From Candidatus Melainabacteria bacterium (GTDB lineage: Bacteria > Cyanobacteriota > Vampirovibrionia > Obscuribacterales > Obscuribacteraceae), in assembly GCA_016699165.1 (NCBI GenBank), contig CP064963.1:4526001-4590000 (forward strand): a stretch of DNA of 64,000 nucleotides. The letters are read 5' to 3'. Below, in pieces: positions 34,215-43,827 of this stretch. Within the stretch, counting starts at the first letter, position 1. Every line of letters starts with the position of its first letter. Both the position numbers and the translations under genes were made by a program. A model generated the notes under the pieces. The model saw nothing but the letters and a program-made list of their open reading frames with translations, was not told where the DNA came from and did not search any database.

Positions 34215-35396
34215 CTAAGGTAACTTAACTTCTTCAAGTTTGTTAACTCTTATTGCCACTTGTGCCAAGCCTTCTGCTCCAAAGCGACTTGCTGAGTCAA
34301 ACTGTGGCTCAAAGAGTACCTTTCCATTCATATCAATGAAACCGTATTTGATGCCTTGCTGTGTTACGGCGAATCCATTCTTGAACGGGTAAATGCGATT
34401 GTAAGTTGGCTGAATTACAACATTTCCTTGTTCGTCTAATACTCCGCATTTTCCATCAAGGAAGAAAGAAATTCTCTTTTCTTCAAATGATTGTCCTAGA
34501 TGATCGTATATGGCAGGAATTACAAGTTTTCCTGTTTTATCTATCACTCCGAATTTTTCATTGATCTGCACAGGGCATAAACCATCTGAAAATATTCCCA
34601 CGTTGTCGTAGATAGGTTTTATGACAACTTTTCCAAAGCGGTCCGAAAATCCATATTTGCGTTCGCATTTTTCTTCCTTACTCATGCGAACAAGTCCGTC
34701 CGTTATAGGACCGTCCCAGAAATCGTTGTGAGCTACTGGTTTAGTTACAAAATTGCCATTAGTATCGATCGCTTTTGTATCGTTGCCAACTCTAACCTCG
34801 GCAATTCCGTCTCGGAAAGCTTTTGCATTATCGAATTTTGCAGGAATGACTTGATTGCCTTCAAGATCTATAAATCCAACTTTATCGTTGATACCAATAA
34901 GAGCTCGCTTGTCTGAGAAGCGCTCTAAGCGGTCGTAAAAATTGCCCCCGATCGGAGCGCCATTGTTCTTGATGTATGCTCGTTTTCTATCTGTTTGAAC
35001 ATAGGCGAGTCCATCTTTGAAATGACGTGCTCTTCCAAATAAAGGATTGATCAAATATTTGCCTGTTTTATCGATATAGCCAAATCTGGCTCCTGATCGT
35101 GCTGGAGCCAGACCTTCTGCAAATCTACGCACAGAGTCGAACGTCATTGCAATGACTATTTTTCCAGATGGATCTATGAATCCCCATTTGTCGTTCAGTT
35201 TGACTTTTGCTAGCCCTTCATAAAAAGCGTCAGCATCATCGTATTGCGGTTCTACAACTATTTTGCCGGTTATATCCACAAATCCGAATTTTCCAGAAAT
35301 ATTTTTCACTGGGCATAGACCAGACGCAAAAGATCCTACTTTCTGCCATTGGGGAGCCAATATAACTTTTCCTTCTTTATTCACAAGTCCCGTCAA
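34215..35396 (-). CDS. WG-repeat (KWG) protein, possibly the C-terminal part of the gene upstream
   Basis: The 393-residue frame is made almost wholly of WG repeats of about 40 residues (GLVNKEGKVILAPQW; KWGFIDPSGKIVIAMTFDSV; KFGVIDKTGKLVIPAIYDH; KYGFIDMNGKVLFEPQFDSA). It starts at a TTG with no ribosome site and no signal peptide, directly in the overlap with the upstream gene. Adding one A to the five-A run at 35400-35404 would fuse it to that gene as KKKYLTGLVNKEG. WG-repeat regions are often C-terminal to secreted domains, so this could be one large protein with a frame error. Confidence 0.65.
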   Translation of the reverse strand: MTGLVNKEGKVILAPQWQKVGSFASGLCPVKNISGKFGFVDITGKIVVEPQYDDADAFYEGLAKVKLNDKWGFIDPSGKIVIAMTFDSVRRFAEGLAPARSGARFGYIDKTGKYLINPLFGRARHFKDGLAYVQTDRKRAYIKNNGAPIGGNFYDRLERFSDKRALIGINDKVGFIDLEGNQVIPAKFDNAKAFRDGIAEVRVGNDTKAIDTNGNFVTKPVAHNDFWDGPITDGLVRMSKEEKCERKYGFSDRFGKVVIKPIYDNVGIFSDGLCPVQINEKFGVIDKTGKLVIPAIYDHLGQSFEEKRISFFLDGKCGVLDEQGNVVIQPTYNRIYPFKNGFAVTQQGIKYGFIDMNGKVLFEPQFDSASRFGAEGLAQVAIRVNKLEEVKLP

Positions 35397-36979
35397 GTAT
35401 TTTTCTTATACTCGCGTGGAGTGACTGACTCAATCTCTTCATCTTCCATTTTTGACTTGGAGAAAATATATTCGATGTCTTCTTGAGCACTAAAATCCAC
35501 AGGCCAACTATGGTTATATACTGGATCTTTTGCTTCTGGAAATGGGAAATCGGCATGAAGTGCGTAGTTGGGTGGAACGGCAGATCTTTTTACCAATCCA
35601 TTGTTATCTATTAAAGCAGCCACTCTTTCTCTTAGATTGTCACTTCCGTTTTCGTGATTTCGCAAAACTGAGTTCGAGTTGCTTTGCATTACTTTTGGCA
35701 AGCGTGCAGTTGGTCCCCCGAAAGGACCCAAGTCAGTAACAATCGATTTGCTAAAGGATGAGCCGACAAAAACATCGCGTATGTGCTTGTCGTTTTCTAA
35801 AAGTCTCAAGTAGTATTTCGGTTTATCTTCTAGCTTGAGTTGAGCCCATGAATCTTTTAATTGATTTGATTCTACATATGATGGATCCTCATCGGTTGTT
35901 CTCATTGCAAGCACAGATCGATTGGATCCTTCCGCTTTCCACTTGCATAGCCAATCGAGTGATTGAGTCGAAATTTCGAGCATTTTGTGCCAGTTCAAAG
36001 CATCTGTCCAATCATGAAAATAATTGTTCTCATCTTTGGATTTTGGTTCAGTTCTAAAACGCATTCTATCAATCAGAATTTCAGGTTTTGTAAATCGAAC
36101 CTGGACTAAAAATTCGCCATCATCATATTTAATTGCATCTTCTAAAATGATTGATTTTGATGCATCTTCGTAACCGCTCAAATTCTTAGCTAATTGAATG
36201 TCTTCAAATGACTGAATTTTGTCACCACTCCAGGTTCCATATTGAGCGAAGAAGCCATCGGGCCAAAATTGATTTTTTTGTTTAAAGGACCGCTGAAAGC
36301 GGAAATCAGGTTTGTCGTCAGACAAATACTGAGCACTTGCTGGAGAAGCAATTTTTGAAAGTGCCACTGGAAGGTCGCGCGAATAAGTGGACCAGACCTT
36401 TTCACCAACCTGTACACGCCAGGGAAGCATGCCGCTTTGGCGATGGCGTGAGATTGCGATGATTGGTGGCTCTCCGGGGATGTAAAATCTAACACAGTCT
36501 GTCGAACTGTTCATTGAACCAGTAATGGTGGCAAGAGCATTTTTTGATACCGAATCAAAGTCAAAAAGACTCTGCAATTCCGGAGCAAGACTTTTAAAAG
36601 TTACAATCTTTTCTGGTTTGTTTCTTCCATACTTAGTGTACGAAGCTTGGACTAAAATATCGCGATTTTTCTCAACGCTCTCTGGGGTTATTCCAAAGTC
36701 TTTTAAATCAGGTTTTGTTTTTGATTCGGACTCAATTACCGCACGCCTAATTTCATCGATTAGCTCTTTAGAAAGAGTTTTACCTGTTGTAGATTTAAAA
36801 CCCTCGCCAGAAGGTTCGTAAATAGTTGAACTCGCAAAGCAACTTCCTTCTGGAGTTCGAACTTCTTCGTCTACTATCACAGCTTTGATAGGTTGGATTT
36901 GAGCCCCTGCAGGGCAGGTAAGTGTACAAAAAATGAGAAGCGAGGTTGCCAGAGATGCCTTTGTGAGTACTACTTTCAT
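35393..36979 (-). CDS. Secreted protein of unknown function, possibly with C-terminal WG repeats
   Basis: The 528-residue protein begins at ATG 36979 with a CTGGAG ribosome site and a signal peptide (about 1-26, ending PAGAQ). The body is a mix of beta strands and polar stretches with no recognised catalytic motif, and ends EYKKNT. The next frame (WG repeats) overlaps its stop. See the WG-repeat entry: a single-base change in an A-run would make a protein of about 920 residues, which fits a secreted WG protein better than two separate genes. Confidence 0.55.
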   Translation of the reverse strand: MKVVLTKASLATSLLIFCTLTCPAGAQIQPIKAVIVDEEVRTPEGSCFASSTIYEPSGEGFKSTTGKTLSKELIDEIRRAVIESESKTKPDLKDFGITPESVEKNRDILVQASYTKYGRNKPEKIVTFKSLAPELQSLFDFDSVSKNALATITGSMNSSTDCVRFYIPGEPPIIAISRHRQSGMLPWRVQVGEKVWSTYSRDLPVALSKIASPASAQYLSDDKPDFRFQRSFKQKNQFWPDGFFAQYGTWSGDKIQSFEDIQLAKNLSGYEDASKSIILEDAIKYDDGEFLVQVRFTKPEILIDRMRFRTEPKSKDENNYFHDWTDALNWHKMLEISTQSLDWLCKWKAEGSNRSVLAMRTTDEDPSYVESNQLKDSWAQLKLEDKPKYYLRLLENDKHIRDVFVGSSFSKSIVTDLGPFGGPTARLPKVMQSNSNSVLRNHENGSDNLRERVAALIDNNGLVKRSAVPPNYALHADFPFPEAKDPVYNHSWPVDFSAQEDIEYIFSKSKMEDEEIESVTPREYKKNT

Positions 36980-37049
36980 AAGCGCTCCAGGAGTATCTGT
37001 TATTATTTAGGTTCAGAGCTTAAAGATAGCATTTTGGAGATAAATACAA

Positions 37050-37733
37050 ATGAAAGGCGCCCGTTTTAGTTTTCCAAGTACAGTCTCCAGATTTATAGTG
37101 GCTGCCACGATGGTGGTAGCCAGTGCAGCACCCGCTCTTGCCCAATACCTCGTCTATGATAAAGAGCATGATGTGCTCGTATTGCCTGACTGTCAAGTGA
37201 CAGTCCGCTTCAACAATAAGAGCTTCGTGCCAATCAAGGCTAAAAGACTCGACCTGACCAAAGGAATGTTTTTGGACAGACCAGTATTGCGCACTGTCAA
37301 AATCGGCGAAGACTTCTCCAATGTATCCATTGCTACAAGCCCCGAAGAAGTGACAGTTGAGTGCTACGATGTGGGCGAAATGGGCAACCTGAGCAACAAT
37401 CGCTTTTCGAAAGATTATTTGAACGACAACAACAAGCGCGAAGTGACTCTAACATCAGCTCGTATTGCTAAAGAAACCGGTTTGCCACTGAGCGCAGTCA
37501 CTTCTCTCAAAGCAGTGAAATGTTATCAAATCAAACCAAAGAGCGGTTCGCAGCCTTACAACTTATTTGCTTTTCAACACGACAAATATGTCACCATGTA
37601 TGCGCGCAAGATGCGCTCAGGTTCTACCGACATGGATACAGATCCCATTTTCATCGTGACCGAACTTAGACTGGGACCAACCACTGAGAATAAAGCATCG
37701 ATTGAGATGGGACCACCCAAAACTGCTCAGTAA
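37050..37733 (+). CDS. Secreted protein of unknown function
   Basis: The 227-residue protein has a GGAG ribosome site and a clear signal peptide (FIVAATMVVASAAPALAQ). The mature part is beta-rich (VLVLPDCQVTVRFNNKSFVP; EEVTVECYDVGEMGN), with a conserved-looking Lys-rich middle. No known domain recognised. It diverges from the 528-residue secreted gene upstream, and the globin gene follows it 15 bases after its stop. Confidence 0.55.
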   Translation: MKGARFSFPSTVSRFIVAATMVVASAAPALAQYLVYDKEHDVLVLPDCQVTVRFNNKSFVPIKAKRLDLTKGMFLDRPVLRTVKIGEDFSNVSIATSPEEVTVECYDVGEMGNLSNNRFSKDYLNDNNKREVTLTSARIAKETGLPLSAVTSLKAVKCYQIKPKSGSQPYNLFAFQHDKYVTMYARKMRSGSTDMDTDPIFIVTELRLGPTTENKASIEMGPPKTAQ

Positions 37734-37748
37734 CTTGTAGATATTGAC

Positions 37749-38129
37749 GTGGATCCCCTTGGTGAAGTTTACAAACAAATAGGTGCCGAAGAGCCTTTCT
37801 TTCGGCTCGTAGACGAGTTTTACGCTGGAGTCGAGCAAAGCTTTGTTTTGCGTCCGCTTTATCCTGAGAATTTAGATAATGCTAAGCGCAGCTTGGCACT
37901 ATTTCTAATTCAACGCACTGGTGGCAGAACCACATATAGTGACGAGAAAGGTCATCCGCGTATGCGCGCGCGTCACATGCCGTTTGCAATCGGGCAAGCG
38001 GAGCGCGATGCCTGGATGGTGTGCATGAATGCGGCGCTTGATAAAACGCCTGAGTTTGCCTCGGTGCGAACTGTATTAGATCAGTTCTTCGAGCACTTCG
38101 CCACATTTATGATTAACAAACCGAACTGA
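37749..38129 (+). CDS. Truncated haemoglobin, group II (TrHbO-like)
   Basis: The 126-residue protein is a 2/2 globin of group II: FYAGVEQ (Tyr B10 region), RPLYPENLDNAKRSLALFLIQ, GGRTTYSDEKGHPRMRARHMPFAIG (proximal His in RHMPF) and ERDAWMVCM with Trp G8. These proteins bind haem and O2/NO and may scavenge reactive nitrogen or deliver O2. It starts at GTG 37749 with weak ribosome site. It converges on valS. Confidence 0.92.
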   Translation: MDPLGEVYKQIGAEEPFFRLVDEFYAGVEQSFVLRPLYPENLDNAKRSLALFLIQRTGGRTTYSDEKGHPRMRARHMPFAIGQAERDAWMVCMNAALDKTPEFASVRTVLDQFFEHFATFMINKPN

Positions 38130-38139
38130 AATTTTTGAG

Positions 38140-40890
38140 CTAGGACTCAAGTATTTTCATTTGAGCATCAAAGCTTGCGATTTGATTTTCAATTTCGGTG
38201 GCTTGTTGTTTTTGCTTTTCGATTTGATCGACCGGTGCTTTATCAAGGAAACCCTTTGATGAAAGCAAGTTCTTGATGCGCTCAAGCTCTTTTTCTTTGG
38301 CAGCTTTGCGAGCTAGAATTTTGTCTTTAGTTTTTGAGACATCAATCAAAGAGTCGAGCACCACGTTGATTCTGGTATCACCAAAAATTTCGTGCGCAAC
38401 TTTGCCTTCTGGTATCACGTGTCTTGCGTTGTATTCGGGAAGTGGATTCTCGTTAGTTTTTGCCAGGCGAATTAAATTGGCTTTGTTGGCCAAAAGTATG
38501 TCGTGTTCTGACTTCTTGGTCGAATTTATAACCACTTCGGCAGGTACGTTTACAGGAACGTCAAAGGTTTGCTTGATGTTGCGAACTGAGCGAACTACTT
38601 TTATAAAGTAATTCATTTCATCTTCCGCTTTCTTATCTATATAAGTCGGGTTGCCGTGCGGATAAGGAGCAAACATGATTGAATCTAAGTCTGCAAGCGA
38701 CTCGCGCTTAGGTAAGTGTGACCACATTTCTTCTGTGAAGAATGGCATGATTGGATGCATTGCACGCATCAAGCCTTCAAAAATAGAATAAAGAATGTGT
38801 TTGGTCTGACCAGAATCGTTTTTGTCTTGCAATTGAATTTTGGCAATTTCGACGTACCAGTCGCAGAATTGATCCCAAACAAAATCGTAAATGTCGCGGG
38901 CGACATCATCGAAATCGTAATTGGCAAAACCAGCATCAATTCTATCGAGCAGACTTTCGTATTTGGAAATGATCCATTTATCGGCAAGGGTCATTTTCTC
39001 TGTGTCGAGCGGACCAAATTCGTAGTCCTCTAATTGTGATACCACAAATTTTCCGACGTTGAATAATTTATTGACAAATCGTTTGTATTCTTCCAAACGT
39101 TCTTCGCGGAAGCGCACGTCCTGATCGCCTTTGACGCCCATCGATATAAACAGAAATCTGTTTGCATCGGCACCATATTTGGAGATCATGTCGAGCGGGT
39201 CTACAGCATTGCCTTTCGATTTTGACATGCGCTTTCCATCTTCGGTTTGAACCACAGGATGAATCAGCACATATTTGAAAGGGACGGTTTTCATGAATTT
39301 TTGACTCATGAAAATCATGCGCGCAACCCACAGGTTGATGATTTCACGCGCGGTTGAAAGAATAGTGGTGGGATAAAAATGTTTCAGTTCAAGTGTGTTT
39401 TCATCTGGCCAACCAAGTGTGGCGAATGGCCATAGTGCAGACGAGAACCAGGTATCAAGCACGTCTTCGTCTTGCTTCAAATCGGTGCTCGAACACGATG
39501 GACATTTGGTCGGTGGAATTTCATACGCGTCTTCTTTCTGGCAGTCGCCACATGTCCATATCGGAATGCGGTGACCCCACCATAATTGACGGCTTATGTT
39601 CCAGTCGCGAATGTTTTTCATCCAATCTAAATAAGTAGATTCATAACGCTCTGGAATGAATTTGACTTTGCCTTCTTCGACGCAGGCAATGGCTGGGCGA
39701 GCCAGTTCTTGCATACTCAAATACCATTGCTCAGACAAATATGGCTCGATAACTGTGGCGCAGCGCTCGCACTGACCGACGCCATGAACATAATCTTCTT
39801 CTTTATCTAAAAGATCTAATGACTTGAGTTCTTCTACAACAGCTTCGCGCACGGCGAATCTATCTTTGCCTTGATACTTTTCTGGAACTTCAGCACACGC
39901 AATTAATTTGCCATTTTCGTCGATTACGCAAGTTTGTGGCAACTTGTGACGTTGTCCCACTTCGTAGTCGTTTGCATCGTGAGCTGGTGTGATTTTGAGC
40001 GCACCGGTTCCAAAGTCTTTGTCGACATAATGGTCTTCGATGATATCGACTTCTAAATTATTGAGCGGAACGCGAACCTTTTTGCCTATCAAATGTATGT
40101 AGCGAGCGTCCGTTGGATTGACTGCAACTGCAACGTCACCAAAAATTGATTCAGGACGTGTGGTGGCAACTACTATTTGCTCTTTGTCTAAATCAACTAC
40201 TTTGTATTTGATGTGATAGAGCTTGCCTTTTTCTTCTTTGTGTTCGACTTCCAAATCTGACAAGCTTGTCAGGCAGCGTGGGCACCAGTTGGTGATTCGT
40301 TTGCCTCTATAAATTTGTCCTTCTTTATACAAGGTAACAAATGCGCGATAAATGGCTTTGACATAATCGTCGTCCATTGTGTAAGCGACACGGTCCCAGT
40401 TGAAGCTCACGCCCAGTTTCTTGTACTGGTGCATTATCTGGTTGCCGTTTTCTTCGCGCCATTCTTTTACTTTGGCGATGAAATTTTCACGACCGATTGC
40501 TTGCCTACTAAAAGGTCTGCGTTCTTCTTGCGGTTTTTTCTTGGTTTCTTCTTGATGTTGCAGTCTCAACTTCTTCTCGACAACCATCTGGGCAGAAATT
40601 CCAGCATGGTCTGTGCCAGGTTGCCAAAGGACGTTAAAGCCTTGCATTCTTTTAAGGCGGATTAAAACATCTTGTAAAGTGCCGTTCAGCGCATGCCCCA
40701 TATGAAGGTTGCCTGTGATATTCGGCGGGGGCAGAGCTATTGAATAATTAGGACGCTCAGATTTTATCCATAGGTTGAAAAGCTCTCGAGAAAACCAGTA
40801 GTCGGTCCATTTGGACTCTACCTGCTCGGCATTCCAGTGACTGCTCTGTAGTGTTTCTTCTGCTGACATTATAACTTTTACCATTTTCAT
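38140..40890 (-). CDS. valS: Valyl-tRNA synthetase
   Basis: The 916-residue class I synthetase attaches valine to tRNA-Val in the cytoplasm. HIGH motif is HMGH at residues 63-66 (PPPNITGNLHMGHALNG), KMSKS motif is GKRMSKSKGNAVDP. Two Cys-pair motifs are present (ITNWCPRC; WTCGDCQKEDAYEIPP...CPSC), followed by the editing and anticodon domains, and a C-terminal coiled coil of about 70 residues (ARKAAKEKELERIKNLLS). M8 (MSAEETLQ) is an alternative start. Confidence 0.97.
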   Translation of the reverse strand: MKMVKVIMSAEETLQSSHWNAEQVESKWTDYWFSRELFNLWIKSERPNYSIALPPPNITGNLHMGHALNGTLQDVLIRLKRMQGFNVLWQPGTDHAGISAQMVVEKKLRLQHQEETKKKPQEERRPFSRQAIGRENFIAKVKEWREENGNQIMHQYKKLGVSFNWDRVAYTMDDDYVKAIYRAFVTLYKEGQIYRGKRITNWCPRCLTSLSDLEVEHKEEKGKLYHIKYKVVDLDKEQIVVATTRPESIFGDVAVAVNPTDARYIHLIGKKVRVPLNNLEVDIIEDHYVDKDFGTGALKITPAHDANDYEVGQRHKLPQTCVIDENGKLIACAEVPEKYQGKDRFAVREAVVEELKSLDLLDKEEDYVHGVGQCERCATVIEPYLSEQWYLSMQELARPAIACVEEGKVKFIPERYESTYLDWMKNIRDWNISRQLWWGHRIPIWTCGDCQKEDAYEIPPTKCPSCSSTDLKQDEDVLDTWFSSALWPFATLGWPDENTLELKHFYPTTILSTAREIINLWVARMIFMSQKFMKTVPFKYVLIHPVVQTEDGKRMSKSKGNAVDPLDMISKYGADANRFLFISMGVKGDQDVRFREERLEEYKRFVNKLFNVGKFVVSQLEDYEFGPLDTEKMTLADKWIISKYESLLDRIDAGFANYDFDDVARDIYDFVWDQFCDWYVEIAKIQLQDKNDSGQTKHILYSIFEGLMRAMHPIMPFFTEEMWSHLPKRESLADLDSIMFAPYPHGNPTYIDKKAEDEMNYFIKVVRSVRNIKQTFDVPVNVPAEVVINSTKKSEHDILLANKANLIRLAKTNENPLPEYNARHVIPEGKVAHEIFGDTRINVVLDSLIDVSKTKDKILARKAAKEKELERIKNLLSSKGFLDKAPVDQIEKQKQQATEIENQIASFDAQMKILES

Positions 40891-40948
40891 CTACTTTTGC
40901 GCTGGGTTAAGCCGAGCTGTTTAGCTCTTGCTAAGTTGTAAAAACCGC

Positions 40949-40978
40949 ATTATAGACGGCTTTTGAACCCTAGAGCAA
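40949..40978 (-). promoter_or_regulatory. Candidate promoter for valS
   Basis: On the minus strand TTGCTC (40973-40978) and a perfect TATAAT (40949-40954) are separated by 18 bases, about 50 bases before the valS start at 40890. The leader also contains a GAGCT-AAAC-AGCTC stem-loop. I see no T-box features (specifier codon or antiterminator). The -35 is weak. Confidence 0.45.
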
Positions 40979-41086
40979 ATTAAGGTCGATGCGCCGGTTA
41001 ACAAATGTCGCAAAATAAAACGAAGGCAAAATGAGGCTAGCTATAGTGATAAAATCTGTCTATCTAGATCGAGGCTCATTTCAGGC

Positions 41087-41647
41087 ATGATTTCATCGAA
41101 CGATTTTCGACCCGGCGTAACCATTCAACACAATAACGGCGTATGGCAGATTGTTGAAGCCATGCACGTCAAACCTGGTAAAGGTGCCGCTTTTGTTCGC
41201 ACCAAAATGAAAAATGTGGAGACAGGCAACGTGCTTGAAGCCACATTCCGCGCAGCTGAGAAAGTTCCATCTGCCGTGGTGGAAAAATCAGACATGCAGT
41301 ATCTCTTCAAGTCTGGCGATGCATACACATTAATGGATATGCAAACATTCGATCAGTTTGAAATTGAACCGGCTAGATTTGGCGGTGCAGACGAATTTTT
41401 GAAAGAAGGTCTTGAAGGCATCACCGTTTTGCGTTACGACGGGCGAGTAATCGGTGTCGAATTGCCAAACACTGTTGAACTTGAAGTCACAGACACAGTC
41501 CCCGATGAGCGTGGCGACACAAGCTCAGGCGGTGGTAAACCTGCCACATTAGAAACTGGCGCTGTAATCACCGTGCCTTTCCACATCAAGCTCAATGACA
41601 AAATCAGAGTTGATACACGCTCCAGAAAATACATAACAAGGGTTTAA
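41087..41647 (+). CDS. efp: Elongation factor P
   Basis: The 186-residue protein has the three-domain EF-P layout: KOW-like N-terminus with the modified-lysine loop HVKPGKGAAFVR (K32 is the equivalent of E. coli K34), OB domains with DMQTFDQFEI and the C-terminal TRSRKYITRV. EF-P rescues ribosomes stalled on proline runs. I see no EpmA/EpmB genes in this window. It leads the accB-accC run and diverges from valS. Confidence 0.97.
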   Translation: MISSNDFRPGVTIQHNNGVWQIVEAMHVKPGKGAAFVRTKMKNVETGNVLEATFRAAEKVPSAVVEKSDMQYLFKSGDAYTLMDMQTFDQFEIEPARFGGADEFLKEGLEGITVLRYDGRVIGVELPNTVELEVTDTVPDERGDTSSGGGKPATLETGAVITVPFHIKLNDKIRVDTRSRKYITRV

Positions 41648-41653
41648 CTTCTC

Positions 41654-42205
41654 GTGAAAATAGATCTCGACCAGATTCGCGACCTTTTAAATGTAGTCAG
41701 TTCGACCGATGTGTCGGAGTTGACGATCGAATTCGGCGACCAGCGAATAACTGTGAAAAAAGACCTTGGCACCAAAAATGTCAGCGTCAATGCCAATTCG
41801 GGCAGCAATTCTGTTTCGAGTAATTCTGGTGGCGGACAAAACAATTCAGGTGTCGCTAAACAATCACAGTCATCTGCTCCAGCTGCAACTGCAGCTCCCG
41901 CGCAAGCGCCGGCTCCTGCACCCGCTCCTGCACCGGTTAAGGTGGAAGAGCCAGTGGCGAATTATTTGCAAATAACATCTCCAATGGTCGGAACCTTTTA
42001 TAGAGCACCGTCTCCTGGTTCTGCTAACTATGTCGAAATTGGTGACAGAGTGTCGGTTGGTCAGACCGTTTGCATTATCGAAGCGATGAAATTGATGAAT
42101 GACATGCCAACTGAAGTGGCAGGTCGCATCGTCAAAATTCTAGTAGAGAACGGCACCACAGTTGAATATGGTCAGCCTCTCTTTCTTGTTGATCCTAGAG
42201 GCTAA
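41654..42205 (+). CDS. accB: Biotin carboxyl carrier protein of acetyl-CoA carboxylase
   Basis: The 183-residue protein starts at GTG 41654, 6 bases after efp. An N-terminal dimerisation domain is joined by a Ala/Pro-rich linker (about residues 74-98, [15 protein letters not shown]) to the biotinyl domain, with the biotinylated Lys146 in [11 protein letters not shown]. It carries CO2 between biotin carboxylase and carboxyltransferase in fatty-acid synthesis. Classical efp-accB-accC order. Confidence 0.97.
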   Translation: MKIDLDQIRDLLNVVSSTDVSELTIEFGDQRITVKKDLGTKNVSVNANSGSNSVSSNSGGGQNNSGVAKQSQSSAPAATAAPAQAPAPAPAPAPVKVEEPVANYLQITSPMVGTFYRAPSPGSANYVEIGDRVSVGQTVCIIEAMKLMNDMPTEVAGRIVKILVENGTTVEYGQPLFLVDPRG

Positions 42206-42220
42206 GGACTAAATCCAAAT

Positions 42221-43573
42221 ATGTTCGAGAAGGTCTTAGTCGCAAATCGAGGTGAGATTGCCCTTCGGGTCATTCGCGCCTGCCAGGAATTGGATATTCA
42301 AACTGTGGCTGTGTATTCACAGGCTGATGCAGAATCGCTTCATGTCAAACTTGCCGATGAGCAATATTGTATTGGACCGGCGCAATCGCAAAGAAGTTAT
42401 TTGCATATTCCAGCCTTAATTTCCACTGCGGTGGTTACTGGTGCTGATGCCATTCACCCGGGTTATGGATTTTTGTCGGAAAATGCAAACTTTGCCGATA
42501 TTTGCAAAGACCACAGAATCAAATTCATTGGACCATCTGTGTATGCCATAAATTCGATGGGCGATAAAGCATCTGCTCGCGAAACAATGAAGAAAGCTGG
42601 CGTGCCTTGCGTTCCTGGCTCGGATGGACTGGTTGAGTCAGACAAAGAAGCTTTTAAATTAGCAGATGAAATTGGATATCCAGTAATAATCAAAGCCACT
42701 GCAGGTGGTGGCGGTCGCGGTATGCGTATTGCAAGCGATGCTGGTCAATTGGCATCGGCAATGTCTGCTGCAAGATCAGAGGCGCAAGCAGCTTTTGGTG
42801 ATGGTGGCGTTTATATCGAAAAATATTTGAAGCCTATTCGCCATATCGAAATTCAAATCATGGCGGATCAGTTTGGTAACGTTATTCACTTAGGTGAGCG
42901 CGATTGCTCTGTTCAGCGCCGTCACCAAAAATTGATAGAAGAATCACCAAGCCCTGCTCTTTCTCCTGAAATGCGTAAACAAATGGGTGATGCTGCTGTT
43001 AAAGCGGCTAAATCTATTGGTTATGAAGGCGCTGGAACAGTTGAATTCATCTGGTGCAATAACCAGTTTTATTTCATGGAAATGAATACTCGTATTCAAG
43101 TCGAGCATCCAGTAACAGAAATGATCACTGGCGTAGATCTTATTAAGGAGCAAATACGCGTCGCTGCTGGTGAGCCTTTGAGCTTGAAACAAGAAGATGT
43201 TGTTTTTCGTGGGCACGCTATTGAATGTCGTATCAATGCCGAAGATTCAGACAGAAACTTTTTGCCATCACCAGGTCGCATAGATGCTTACATAGCACCA
43301 GGCGGACCGGGCGTGCGTGTGGATAGCCATTGCTATCCTGGATACACTATTCCTCCCTATTATGATTCGCTCGTCAGTAAATTAATTGTCTGGGGCATTG
43401 ACAGAGCGGAGGCGATTCAAAGAATGCAAAGGGCTTTGGACGAATACGCTATCACCGGTATCAAAACGACAATCCCTTTTCACCAAGTAGTTTTGTCGCA
43501 TTCTGTTTTTCAAGCTGGAGACGTCAGCACCGATTTTGTGGAAAAATTCATGACCACAACTAAGGTGAAATGA
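42221..43573 (+). CDS. accC: Biotin carboxylase of acetyl-CoA carboxylase
   Basis: The 450-residue ATP-grasp enzyme carboxylates biotin on AccB using ATP and bicarbonate. It has [20 protein letters not shown] at the N-terminus, the Gly loop [11 protein letters not shown], the catalytic [15 protein letters not shown], and [15 protein letters not shown]. Length is as expected for AccC. It lies 15 bases after accB and is followed by a tRNA gene. Confidence 0.97.
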   Translation: MFEKVLVANRGEIALRVIRACQELDIQTVAVYSQADAESLHVKLADEQYCIGPAQSQRSYLHIPALISTAVVTGADAIHPGYGFLSENANFADICKDHRIKFIGPSVYAINSMGDKASARETMKKAGVPCVPGSDGLVESDKEAFKLADEIGYPVIIKATAGGGGRGMRIASDAGQLASAMSAARSEAQAAFGDGGVYIEKYLKPIRHIEIQIMADQFGNVIHLGERDCSVQRRHQKLIEESPSPALSPEMRKQMGDAAVKAAKSIGYEGAGTVEFIWCNNQFYFMEMNTRIQVEHPVTEMITGVDLIKEQIRVAAGEPLSLKQEDVVFRGHAIECRINAEDSDRNFLPSPGRIDAYIAPGGPGVRVDSHCYPGYTIPPYYDSLVSKLIVWGIDRAEAIQRMQRALDEYAITGIKTTIPFHQVVLSHSVFQAGDVSTDFVEKFMTTTKVK

Positions 43574-43608
43574 TATATCCTTTTGCTATATCTCTTTTGT
43601 AGAGATGT

Positions 43609-43680
43609 GGCTCCGTAGCTCAATGGTGGAGCAAGCGACTCATAATCGCCAGGCTACAGGTTCGAATCCTGTCGGAGCCA
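43609..43680 (+). tRNA. tRNA with CAT anticodon (Met or lysidine-type Ile)
   Basis: A 72-base cloverleaf: acceptor GGCTCCG/CGGAGCC with discriminator A, D-stem GCTC/GAGC, anticodon loop CTCATAA (anticodon CAT), T-arm ACAGG-TTCGAAT-CCTGT. The anticodon stem AGCGA/TCGCC has an A-C mismatch at the top. No CCA is encoded. It lacks the initiator three-G-C stem feature, so it is elongator-type Met or Ile2; the stem resembles Ile2, the acceptor (U4-A69) resembles elongator Met, so identity is undecided. Confidence 0.9.
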
Positions 43681-43705
43681 AATTTTTTTCTAAAAGCTGA
43701 ATTTT

Positions 43706-43723
43706 GGGGGCTTCCGCGCCCCC
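43706..43723. terminator. G-rich stem-loop between convergent tRNA and kinase genes
   Basis: GGGGGC (43706-43711) and GCCCCC (43718-43723) form a six-pair G-C stem with a six-base loop. It lies between the tRNA (plus) and the kinase gene (minus) where a two-way terminator is expected, but neither side has a good T-tract, so this is tentative. A T7 run right after the tRNA may be the real stop signal. Confidence 0.3.
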
Positions 43724-43827
43724 CTATTGCCATTTCTAAAACGTATTCCGATATCGGTTTAGATTTTTTAGGCGGATAGAAGTGTCGCGTGGAAATTTTT
43801 TGCTGGCGAAAAAACGTGGTGAAAAAT

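Noticed and set aside
40891..40948. T-box riboswitch in the valS leader
   Set aside because: There is a stem-loop, but no specifier loop, T-box sequence or terminator/antiterminator pair can be seen.
43571..43595. GATATA...TATATC hairpin after accC as a terminator
   Set aside because: Stem is only six A-T-rich pairs and the tRNA follows closely, so termination here is doubtful.
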